In this document: piece after piece, positions 1-6,641 of the stretch
How positions within the stretch are numbered: position 1 is the stretch's first letter
Layout: each line of letters opens with the position of its first letter
Origin: Alteribacter aurantiacus DSM 18675
GTDB taxonomy: Bacteria; Bacillota; Bacilli; Bacillales; Salisediminibacteriaceae
Direction: 5' to 3'
Assembly (NCBI RefSeq): GCF_000429705.1
Contig: NZ_KE386941.1
Location: forward strand, 1,116,001-1,180,000
Length of the DNA: 64,000 nucleotides
Notes under the pieces: generated by a model
The model's input: only the letters and a program-made list of their open reading frames with translations
Told to the model about the DNA's origin: nothing
The model's database searches: none
Program-made: the position numbers and the translations under genes

Positions 1-409
1 TCAGATATTCCTCTACAACGGCTTTTTTTGCATGACTGTGATCCGTTTCACGAATTTTCGGGAAAGGTTTGTCAAAAAGCTCAGTTAGGAGAGCTGCATA
101 GTCAATATCTCGCAAAAGTGAAGCGGGATGTTTATCATCCGGTAATAATTGATAAGCTCTCTCGGCCCAATCCGTAACTTTTTCATCTTCTGCTTGTTTA
201 CGGTGGAAACGTGCTTTGCCCGCTAGAGTATATAAATACGCAAGGCGTGTGTTTTTTGTATATAACGTTCCATGATCGTCGTTTTCATTTTCAACAACGG
301 TTTGTATAAGACGCACGATTTCCGTTTCTTTTAACTGTGATTCAGGTTTATGTAAAAGATATTCAATGGTTTCATCGATGGTAGGGCGGTTCGTTCGTTC
401 GCGTTCCAT
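1..409 (-). CDS. 5' part of an unrecognised soluble protein, cut by window edge
   Basis: An open frame runs from an ATG at 409 to the left edge (136 codons, no stop), so only the N-terminal part is visible. GAGGGG lies about 10 nt before the ATG, a credible ribosome site. The protein begins MERERTNRPTIDET and is charged and helix-rich, with no membrane segment or signal peptide in the visible part. The stretch WAERAYQLLPDDKHP resembles a TPR-like helix pair, but I do not recognise the family. The rest of the gene lies outside the window. Confidence 0.75.
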   Translation of the reverse strand, partial: MERERTNRPTIDETIEYLLHKPESQLKETEIVRLIQTVVENENDDHGTLYTKNTRLAYLYTLAGKARFHRKQAEDEKVTDWAERAYQLLPDDKHPASLLRDIDYAALLTELFDKPFPKIRETDHSHAKKAVVEEYL

Positions 410-537
410 AAGATAGGTCCCCTCACTTTCTTCTCTCATATTGTATCACTGTTTTTTCGTCATTTCTAAATGGACGAGTCGCCATTCTTTTCTCTGGGCA
501 TATGATGAAGAAAATCAACAGAGGGATGGGATGTACG

Positions 538-744
538 ATGCCTCCAAAAAAGAAAAAGAAATACGCAGCGCCAGACGTGAATTCAAAATTCAAGCACACA
601 TGGAAGATTGTGATGAGTGACAAATGCGAGGCTTGTTCACAACAATGTGCTCGTGGAATTGCTTATATGGAAAAAATGCGTGTGCCAGGTTCAAGTGGTA
701 AAGGTGTTCCTTGCCACTTGACTAAAGGAAAAGGTGCTAAATAG
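538..744 (+). CDS. Small basic cysteine-rich protein, function unknown
   Basis: A 68-residue protein starting MPPKKKKKYAAPD. It has a lysine-rich N-terminus followed by CEACSQQC and a later single Cys (PCHLTKGK), so CxxC plus two further cysteines could bind a metal; this is inference. I chose the ATG at 538 because GAGGG lies 12 nt before it; an in-frame ATG at 502 would add twelve unconvincing residues. It is a single gene divergent from the gene at 1-409 and followed at once by a strong bidirectional hairpin. I do not recognise the family. Confidence 0.7.
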   Translation: MPPKKKKKYAAPDVNSKFKHTWKIVMSDKCEACSQQCARGIAYMEKMRVPGSSGKGVPCHLTKGKGAK

Positions 745-772
745 CATTTTAAAGCTTCCTACATTCCGAAAA

Positions 773-800
773 ACCGATACGAGATTAACCTCGTATCGGT
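773..800. terminator. Bidirectional terminator hairpin
   Basis: An 11-bp stem (ACCGATACGAG with its complement, 6-nt loop) is followed by T residues on the plus strand and preceded by A residues. It separates the convergent genes at 538-744 and 804-1019. The 3' gene's stop codon sits four bases beyond it. Confidence 0.85.
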
Positions 801-803
801 TTT

Positions 804-1019
804 TTAGTGGCGTAAAAGCCTAATATAATGTTTCACTTCTTTTTCGAGAGTATGATGGTCGAGAGCAATGCCCTCTTCTTCTGCTTTTCGTTTTAGAGAA
901 GATAAAATAAGCTCTAATTCTTCTTTCAATCCATCAACGCGAAAGCCGTCATCAACATACTTTTTTACTCGATCGTAGTAAGTCATTAGTTCCTTAAATG
1001 ATAATAATTGATTGTACAT
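804..1019 (-). CDS. Small helical protein of unknown function
   Basis: A 71-residue, highly charged, alpha-helical protein (starts MYNQLLSFKELM, ends KHYIRLLRH) with no signal or membrane segment. A GTG nine bases upstream extends the frame, but the ATG at 1019 has GTGAGG just before it, so I prefer that. It lies about 65 bp downstream of the EamA transporter gene on the same strand and may be co-transcribed with it. I do not recognise the family and assign no function. Confidence 0.65.
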   Translation of the reverse strand: MYNQLLSFKELMTYYDRVKKYVDDGFRVDGLKEELELILSSLKRKAEEEGIALDHHTLEKEVKHYIRLLRH

Positions 1020-1086
1020 CTTCCTCACGCTTTCATCGGTTTTTTTCAGTCTATTCCAATGAAAAAAGAAAGGTGTCGCCTAGGCT

Positions 1087-2037
1087 TTACGAAGCTTGTT
1101 TCTTCATTAATCTGTTTCGTTTGGAGGACCAAAGTGGTCTTGTTCTTGTACCTACGGTAACACCGGTTATGACAAATAAAGCGCCTAAAACATGTGATAA
1201 ATGAAGGGGCTCTCCTAGGAAAATGACAGCCAATACAACGGCAGATAGGGGCATGAAATTGATGAAAAGGGATGCTTTTGCAGCTCCTATTCTTTTAATG
1301 CCTTCATAATACATAATAAAGCTTACGACTGTTACAATCACACTCATGTGAAGAATGGATGTCCAAACAAGCCAGTTTGCCCCCATCATATCGGTCCAAT
1401 TCGTTTCGTAAATCGCAAATGGCATTAACATGATGGTTCCAATTGTGACCGCATAAGTCGTTGACGTAAGTGTTGAGAATTTTGCCAATGCCACTTTCCC
1501 CAGGACACTATACAACGCCCAACACACAACTGCAAATAACAAGACAATATCAATGGGTTGAAGACCATTTTGAATGGTTACTAATACTTGTCCATTTGTA
1601 ATAATAATAACAGCACCGGTTAATGCGAGAACCAGCCCCGTTACATTCCGCTTCGTAATGGTTTCCTTTAAAAATAATCCTGAAAGTAAGATGATCAAAA
1701 CCGGATTCACCGCAATAAATAAAGAGCTTTTTACTATTGGAGCGTACTTTGCAGCAGTGAAAAAGGCTATATTGTATATGGCTATTCCTGTTAACCCCAG
1801 TGAGCATAAAAGGAGCCAATCCTTTTTGTTTAATTTAGGTCTGTCTTTTTCTTTCAAGATCATAATAGGAATGAGAATGAGTGAAGCAAAGAAAAACCTA
1901 AGAAATGCTACCGTTATTGGATCAAACGACTCTGTTGCAAAGCGACCTGCAATAAACGCACTTCCCCATGTACTCGTAGCAAAAGCAAGCATTAAGTAAA
2001 CAGGCCATAATCGTTTTGGTTCATTAGTCAAAGCCAT
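1087..2037 (-). CDS. EamA/DMT-family transporter
   Basis: A 316-residue integral membrane protein with about ten hydrophobic segments and the internal two-fold repeat typical of EamA (drug/metabolite transporter) exporters. The first half begins with the family-type STWGSAFIAGRF segment; the second repeat starts around VCWALYSVLGKVAL. The C-terminus is basic (KRNRLMKKQAS), as expected for a cytoplasmic tail. Substrates of this family (amino acids, metabolites, nucleotides) cannot be predicted from sequence. No good ribosome site is visible before the ATG at 2037, so the start is a little uncertain. Confidence 0.9.
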   Translation of the reverse strand: MALTNEPKRLWPVYLMLAFATSTWGSAFIAGRFATESFDPITVAFLRFFFASLILIPIMILKEKDRPKLNKKDWLLLCSLGLTGIAIYNIAFFTAAKYAPIVKSSLFIAVNPVLIILLSGLFLKETITKRNVTGLVLALTGAVIIITNGQVLVTIQNGLQPIDIVLLFAVVCWALYSVLGKVALAKFSTLTSTTYAVTIGTIMLMPFAIYETNWTDMMGANWLVWTSILHMSVIVTVVSFIMYYEGIKRIGAAKASLFINFMPLSAVVLAVIFLGEPLHLSHVLGALFVITGVTVGTRTRPLWSSKRNRLMKKQAS

Positions 2038-2115
2038 CAGTCCGTTTCGTCAAATGTTATTCGTTACCCGAAATATACACTAAAAAACCCTATTTGCATA
2101 GCCTAAAATCATGAA

Positions 2116-2148
2116 AAGGCCCGATACAGAGGTCTCGTATCGGGCCTT
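2116..2148 (-). terminator. Terminator of the sleL-type gene
   Basis: A 12-bp perfect stem (AAGGCCCGATAC with its complement, 9-nt loop) is followed on the minus strand by a short T run. It lies four bases after the stop of the LysM/GH18 gene. Confidence 0.85.
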
Positions 2149-2152
2149 GTGT

Positions 2153-3439
2153 CTATACTTTTATAATATCGTAACGGTCACTAAGAATTAACCAATTTTG
2201 AGGAAAGGGCAAGCCTAGTTTCCAATAACTGATACCCCTTAACCCTAATTCATCAATAAGATTGAATTTTTGTTCAATACTCCTCGCGTCCTCAAACCAA
2301 ACCTCATGCTCATTTCCTTCTTCATCTATATAAGTGAAGGTAGGTGCTTGAGATTCTTCATCATATTGAATATCAACATTATATTGATATGCTCTTCTTA
2401 CCGCTTCATTTGGGCTTACTGCTTCTGCCATATCTTCCCCCGGAGTGAATGGCAATGTCCAATCATAACCGTAAAGGTTTTGCCCTAACATGATTTTTTC
2501 AGCTGGCATTTCCGTTAATGCATACTCAACGACTTCCCTCACTGGTCCAATAGGTGATACTGCCATCGGCGGACCACCACTATACCCCCACTCGTAAGTC
2601 ATTAAGACGACAAAATCGACAATCTCCCCATGGGCTCCATAATCATGAGCTTCGTACCATTTCCCTTCTTGATCGGCACTCGTTTTTGGAGCTAAAGCTG
2701 TAGATATGAGAAGTCCTTCTTGCCTTAGTCGATCCGCAGCTTTTCTTAAAAAATCATTATAACGTTCTTTATCTTCCGGTCTTAAATATTCTAAGTCAAA
2801 ATGAACATCCCGATAGCCAATCTCACCTGCTATTCGGACAATCTCCTCTAACAACGTATTTTGAGCTTCTTCACTCGTTAAGATAGCAGCTCCAACCTCA
2901 TCACTAAATGCCCCGTCCTCCAAATTCGTTATGACCATCATAAGTGCAGCGTTGTTTTCATTTGCAATGGCAGGAAAACCGTTGAGAAGCGGCGGATTTA
3001 AGGTTCCATCTCTATTCACTTCATAACTAAAAGGAGCCAAATAAGTTAAAAATGGCGACCTGGACCTTGCTGATTCAATGAGGTTATCAGAGACCTGATT
3101 ACCCATCGGTTCAATATAAGCATTGGTTTCAATCGACTGTTTCGGAGCAGGTGGAATATAAAGTCTTAGTCCTACATTTAATGGTTCATTCATAGATACT
3201 TGATTAATATCAGCTAATTCATCAACGTTCATATTGAATTTTTCTGCTATTTCAAAGAGACTATCCCCTTCTTCTACCTCATAAAAAGAGCCGGTAATCG
3301 GAATGACAATGCTTTGTCCTACGACTAATCGGTCAGGTTCTGGTAGCTCATTGGCCTCTGCAATTTCAACAGCTGAACTGTTATACTTTTGTGCAAGGCT
3401 AAATAACGAATCTCCTTGTTCAACAATGTGAATCTGCAC
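2153..3439 (-). CDS. sleL: LysM + GH18 spore cortex glycosidase (SleL/YaaH type)
   Basis: A 428-residue protein with two N-terminal LysM repeats (about residues 2-46 and 52-96) followed by a glycoside hydrolase 18 domain. The architecture and length match SleL/YaaH, the N-acetylglucosaminidase that cleaves cortex peptidoglycan during spore germination. The catalytic motif reads DVHFDLEY (D211, D215, E217), with the acid Glu in place. There is no signal peptide, as usual for this spore-assembled family. The start is a GTG at 3439 with GGGGGAAC upstream. The two LysM modules would anchor it to peptidoglycan. It stands alone, with its own terminator. Confidence 0.9.
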   Translation of the reverse strand: MQIHIVEQGDSLFSLAQKYNSSAVEIAEANELPEPDRLVVGQSIVIPITGSFYEVEEGDSLFEIAEKFNMNVDELADINQVSMNEPLNVGLRLYIPPAPKQSIETNAYIEPMGNQVSDNLIESARSRSPFLTYLAPFSYEVNRDGTLNPPLLNGFPAIANENNAALMMVITNLEDGAFSDEVGAAILTSEEAQNTLLEEIVRIAGEIGYRDVHFDLEYLRPEDKERYNDFLRKAADRLRQEGLLISTALAPKTSADQEGKWYEAHDYGAHGEIVDFVVLMTYEWGYSGGPPMAVSPIGPVREVVEYALTEMPAEKIMLGQNLYGYDWTLPFTPGEDMAEAVSPNEAVRRAYQYNVDIQYDEESQAPTFTYIDEEGNEHEVWFEDARSIEQKFNLIDELGLRGISYWKLGLPFPQNWLILSDRYDIIKV

Positions 3440-3601
3440 ATCGTGTTCCCCCTATCCCTAATACCCACGTTTAAGGTCCTGTCAATCACCTCTATATATA
3501 CGCACATAGGACTTGGTTGATGAATGAATGCAGGGATTTTCTTTTCACTCCCATTCTTTTTCTAGTATACTTACATGTAGTCAGTTAAAAGGAGACCTAT
3601 C

Positions 3602-4255
3602 ATGTTACGAAAAATCATTGTTACCTTGTTCTATGTAAGCATTGCCGTTTTCATTTATGTGATTCATGAGCCCCTTCTTCAATGGATCCACTCAACCGAT
3701 CGTGAATATGCTGTTATAACGGCTCTTGTGGCTACGTTAATGTCTTTATTTCCAGTTATTCCTTATCCCATCGTAGGTGGTGTGATTGGGGCAGCCTATG
3801 GCCCTGTTCTCGGTGGTTTTCTCATTTGGTTTGGGTCAAGTATGGCTTCTATTATCATGTTTGCCATTGTTCGTTATGGCTATCAAGACTGGGGCATGAA
3901 GATTCTTCACAAATATAAGTACTTGGGAAAACTAACAGTCTTATTTGAAAGGAATGCCTTTCTAACCATAACATTGCTTAGAATGATTCCTATCATCCCA
4001 TCCATCATCATAAATGTGTATGCTGCTTTAAGCCGTGTTCGCTTTGTGTCTTATGCCCTTGCGTCGTCACTCGGTAAGATTCCTTCCATGATTCTATTCG
4101 CCATGATTGGGCATACCATCGTGACAGATCCACGTGAAATCATCTATATGGTTATTGTGTACGGCACATTTTTAGCCATTGTTTACTCAGGTTATCGCTA
4201 TTTTAAAAAGCGGGCAGAAATAAAATTTCAACTTCAACATGAAGATGCAAAATAG
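3602..4255 (+). CDS. TVP38/TMEM64 (DedA-like) membrane protein
   Basis: A 217-residue membrane protein of the TVP38/TMEM64 (SNARE-associated/VTT) family: an N-terminal hydrophobic helix, the conserved core with PVIPYPIVGGVIGAAYGP and the second family signature LRMIPIIPSIIINVYAALSRV, then C-terminal hydrophobic helices. The family is related to DedA proteins, linked to membrane and lipid homeostasis; the substrate here is unknown. The ATG at 3602 has AAAAGGAG upstream. It is divergent from the SleL-type gene and convergent with the VanZ gene, sharing a hairpin terminator with it. Confidence 0.88.
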   Translation: MLRKIIVTLFYVSIAVFIYVIHEPLLQWIHSTDREYAVITALVATLMSLFPVIPYPIVGGVIGAAYGPVLGGFLIWFGSSMASIIMFAIVRYGYQDWGMKILHKYKYLGKLTVLFERNAFLTITLLRMIPIIPSIIINVYAALSRVRFVSYALASSLGKIPSMILFAMIGHTIVTDPREIIYMVIVYGTFLAIVYSGYRYFKKRAEIKFQLQHEDAK

Positions 4256-4291
4256 CAGGATCTTTTAATAGAGAGCGTAACAAGAACAAAT

Positions 4292-4332
4292 AAGGCCACT
4301 GGAAAAGTATTTCGTACTTTCTCAGTGGCCTT
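4292..4332. terminator. Bidirectional terminator hairpin resembling the three-hairpin repeat
   Basis: A long stem built from AAGGCCACTG and CAGTGGCCTT, extended inward by AAGTA/TACTT, lies between two convergent genes. Its arms match the terminal arms of the ~180-bp repeat found at 33003, 50025 and 18811, so it may be a solo relic of that element serving as a terminator. Confidence 0.8.
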
Positions 4333-4334
4333 GA

Positions 4335-4865
4335 CTATTTCTTTGCTATTTTCACATATAAAAAATGAAGTTTCCCTATCAAAAAATAAAATGTTGCTCC
4401 CACAATGCCACCCATTGTGTTTAAAATGACATCATCAATGTTAGCAACCCTGTACGTAAAAAAGTACTGATTCACTTCAATAAATGTGGATAAAAGAAGT
4501 GCGAAAAAGCCTACAGGTAGGATGCCCAAGATTGATCGCCGCCACCTTCTATAGACAAGGGGAAATAAAAAACCAAATGGGATAAACATAATGACATTGC
4601 CTAAGAGGATTCTGATTGGTACCCAGATATCCGTGCTGTAATAGTAGATATTATGAATACTAAGGAATGGAACAACATTTAAATTACGCCCATCTTCTCC
4701 AACAGGTCCATACGAAGAACCATAGTTCCACGCGAAAAACACGACGTAAAAAAGGCTCGCCATATACAACAAGAAGAACATTGTTACAAACGCTCTTGGC
4801 TTTGTTTGCCCATTACCCGGTTTTGTTTCTTTCTCTACGGCTTTCTCTTTTTTCATAGCATTCAT
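4335..4865 (-). CDS. VanZ-family membrane protein
   Basis: A VanZ-like protein: a basic cytoplasmic N-terminus, a first membrane helix at FVTMFFLLYMASLFYVV, then the family pattern NVVPFLSI...LGNVIMFIPFGFLFPLV, a helix at LLSTFIEVNQYFFTYRVANIDDVILNTMGG and a final helix. VanZ proteins are associated with low-level teicoplanin resistance, but most homologues have no known role. The longest frame begins at a GTG (4901). I prefer the ATG at 4865 or the one at 4856, which follow GGGAGAGG. It is a single gene. Confidence 0.85.
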   Translation of the reverse strand: MNAMKKEKAVEKETKPGNGQTKPRAFVTMFFLLYMASLFYVVFFAWNYGSSYGPVGEDGRNLNVVPFLSIHNIYYYSTDIWVPIRILLGNVIMFIPFGFLFPLVYRRWRRSILGILPVGFFALLLSTFIEVNQYFFTYRVANIDDVILNTMGGIVGATFYFLIGKLHFLYVKIAKK

Positions 4866-5000
4866 GCCTCTCCCTACCTTCTTGCCTCTTAACTTGGTCA
4901 CGTCTCTCTATTATCATATGAACGCTTGTACCATGGCAACCCTCATTCAGTTAAATCCATAATACAAAATGGTAACAAATTAAAAAATACAACAGTAAAA

Positions 5001-5028
5001 AAACCCGGCCTCATGAGGACAGGTTTTG
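5001..5028 (-). terminator. Terminator downstream of sspN
   Basis: A stem of AAACC and CCTC paired with GAGG and GGTTT, with a small internal loop, is followed on the minus strand by seven T. It lies just after the sspN stop codon. Confidence 0.7.
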
Positions 5029-5034
5029 TGGATG

Positions 5035-5169
5035 TTATTTCCCTTTAGAGGGAGCATAATCAGGTTGAGCGTTACTTTTGTTGTTCATTTGCTTGCCTTT
5101 GTTTGAATCACTTTTACGCGGCTGTGTTCCTAAATGGTTAGGTCTGTATTGATCAAACTTATGGCTCAT
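5035..5169 (-). CDS. sspN: Small acid-soluble spore protein N (SspN-like)
   Basis: A 44-residue hydrophilic protein (starts MSHKFDQYRPN, ends PDYAPSKGK). The PNHLGTQPRK and NKGKQM segments match the conserved core of the minor spore protein SspN (PSHLGTKP and NKGEKM in B. subtilis as I recall it). The ribosome site AAGGAGGG is strong. In B. subtilis sspN lies close to citB; here it is about 1.5 kb downstream of the aconitase gene, which supports the call. SspN is made in the forespore and packed in the spore core; its exact role is not established. Confidence 0.75.
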   Translation of the reverse strand: MSHKFDQYRPNHLGTQPRKSDSNKGKQMNNKSNAQPDYAPSKGK

Positions 5170-5228
5170 CGTATAACCCTCCTTCCCTTGTCTTAATATG
5201 CCCTTACAGAAGGAGGTTTACACGAGGA

Positions 5229-5369
5229 TTAAAGAGCACTGTCCAGTCGATCTTGATGTTTCTTATCAAGCCGAAGTTCAATACGTTCCATTTCTTTTGG
5301 ATCATTCAATAGTGCTTGTTTGTTCTCATGAATCAAGTCTTCAAAGCGTCTTTTTTTCGTTTTTTTCAT
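5229..5369 (-). CDS. FbpB-family small basic protein
   Basis: A 46-residue basic protein (starts MKKTKKRRFEDL, then IHENKQALLNDPKEMERIE). It matches the short FbpB-type pattern: a basic N-terminus, F-E-D-L, E-N-K-x-x-L-L, then an amphipathic helix ending in acidic and basic residues. In B. subtilis FbpB is Fur-regulated and assists the small RNA FsrA in the iron-sparing response. I see no clear Fur box here, so regulation is open and the assignment is by family resemblance only. The ribosome site AGAGGTGA precedes the ATG. Confidence 0.6.
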   Translation of the reverse strand: MKKTKKRRFEDLIHENKQALLNDPKEMERIELRLDKKHQDRLDSAL

Positions 5370-5425
5370 TCTATTCACCTCTACATCCAGTATTAACGTA
5401 AAAAGATGTAGTTCATACCTGCGGA

Positions 5426-6166
5426 TTATGAGTTGCCCAAGATATGACTTTGATCTTCGTCTGACAATCGTTTGCTTACGTATACGTTTTCAGCTTCATC
5501 CAGGGTCATGAGGAAGCATTCTTTCGGTTCTTTTAGGCCATGTTTTAAAAGTTGTTCTTGTAACCAAGATCTTGATTTTAATTTACTTAAATTAGCGTCG
5601 ATCACGTGACCGTCCTGAATTAATACAGTAGGATAGCCCTTTGATATGGGCATTTTTCCTAAATCATCGGGTGTGGCAGCATCGAACTGTGTCTTTTTTA
5701 TCACGCTTATTTGACCATTCGATTCTAAAACTGCATAATCCACTTCTGAGAGATCAATGGCATTTTGTAAACGGAGATCCATCATAAGAGACTCAACAGT
5801 AATCTTCATTCTGTTTAACTCTTTATGAAGAATTTTCCCTTTATTTATTAGCACAATTGGTTCATCTTCAATTACACGTCGAAATCTCGGCATTTTTAAA
5901 GCAATCCATGATAAAAAAAGGTGAATAGCAGATATAAAAGCTGCAGCTGCCAATGGACCTGGTAATGGAATTTCCCCATCAGCTAAAGGCTCACCTACAA
6001 TATCACCAATGATGACACCAAAGATAAAATCCAGAGGATTAATTGTACCGATTGAACGTTGACCCAATACTTTAATTAATAAAAAAATATATATGTACAC
6101 AATAATTGCTCTTATTAAATAATTATAAACCGGTAATTCACTAGCCCCTTGCCAAAAATCAAACAT
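5426..6166 (-). CDS. DUF421 (YetF-like) membrane protein
   Basis: A 246-residue protein with three N-terminal membrane helices (LIRAIIVYIYIFLLIKVLGQRS, FIFGVIIGDIVGEPLAD, LAAAAFISAIHLFLSWIAL) and a soluble C-terminal region made of two DUF421 repeats (EPIVLINKGKI, then YPTVLIQDGHVIDANL). This is the DUF421/YetF/YdfR family, common in Bacillaceae and partly spore-associated; its biochemical role is unknown. A longer frame reaches 6211, but AGAGGGTGAGAAG just before the ATG at 6166 decides the start. Confidence 0.88.
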   Translation of the reverse strand: MFDFWQGASELPVYNYLIRAIIVYIYIFLLIKVLGQRSIGTINPLDFIFGVIIGDIVGEPLADGEIPLPGPLAAAAFISAIHLFLSWIALKMPRFRRVIEDEPIVLINKGKILHKELNRMKITVESLMMDLRLQNAIDLSEVDYAVLESNGQISVIKKTQFDAATPDDLGKMPISKGYPTVLIQDGHVIDANLSKLKSRSWLQEQLLKHGLKEPKECFLMTLDEAENVYVSKRLSDEDQSHILGNS

Positions 6167-6235
6167 TCTTCTCACCCTCTGGCTATGGATATTGAAAAAC
6201 CCAAGTATCAACTTGATCTTGGGTTTCCCTTCAAT

Positions 6236-6385
6236 TTATTGACCCGTTTGCGGCTGATCATTCCTCATCTTCTTTACTTCATAATCAGCAAAGGTTTCTA
6301 ATTCTGATGCATGGTTTTCCTTCCCTTGCATTTTTGCGTTTTTGTTTCTTTCAGCGTTTGCATTGCCTTTCTTTTGACGGCCCAT
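6236..6385 (-). CDS. Small hydrophilic protein, possibly a minor spore protein
   Basis: A 49-residue, very hydrophilic protein rich in Asn, Lys and Gln (starts MGRQKKGNANAERN, ends NDQPQTGQ), preceded by AAAGGGGGGAG. Size, composition and position between sspN and the aconitase gene fit the minor SASP group, but it does not clearly match SspP, SspK, SspM or Tlp as I know them. Treat the spore link as inference from context. Confidence 0.6.
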   Translation of the reverse strand: MGRQKKGNANAERNKNAKMQGKENHASELETFADYEVKKMRNDQPQTGQ

Positions 6386-6600
6386 TCTTCTCCCCCCTTT
6401 AAGTCTTGTTAGTATGTGTTCGATAAAAGGTGGTTATGTAGTTTTTCCATTTTAATTATGGTATGTGAAATATTTTTTATTTGCAGGGTGGTTGAGTGGT
6501 TAGTGGAGCTTGGGGCTATTGGCTTAATCTGGAGGTCTTGTAAAACGAATGTTACCTACGTTCCTGTTCATTTTTAAGTAATACAGATATTTTACCAAAA

Positions 6601-6632
6601 AACAGGTCCCGCACATGTGGCAGGACCTGTTC
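6601..6632 (-). terminator. Terminator of acnA
   Basis: A 9-bp perfect stem (AACAGGTCC with its complement) is followed by six T on the minus strand, ten bases beyond the aconitase stop codon. Confidence 0.9.
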
Positions 6633-6641
6633 TCAATTCTA

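Noticed and set aside
5381..5411. Inverted repeat CTACATC...GATGTAG between the DUF421 and FbpB-like genes
   Set aside because: Only seven base pairs without a T tract; it touches the FbpB-like ribosome site but is too weak to call.
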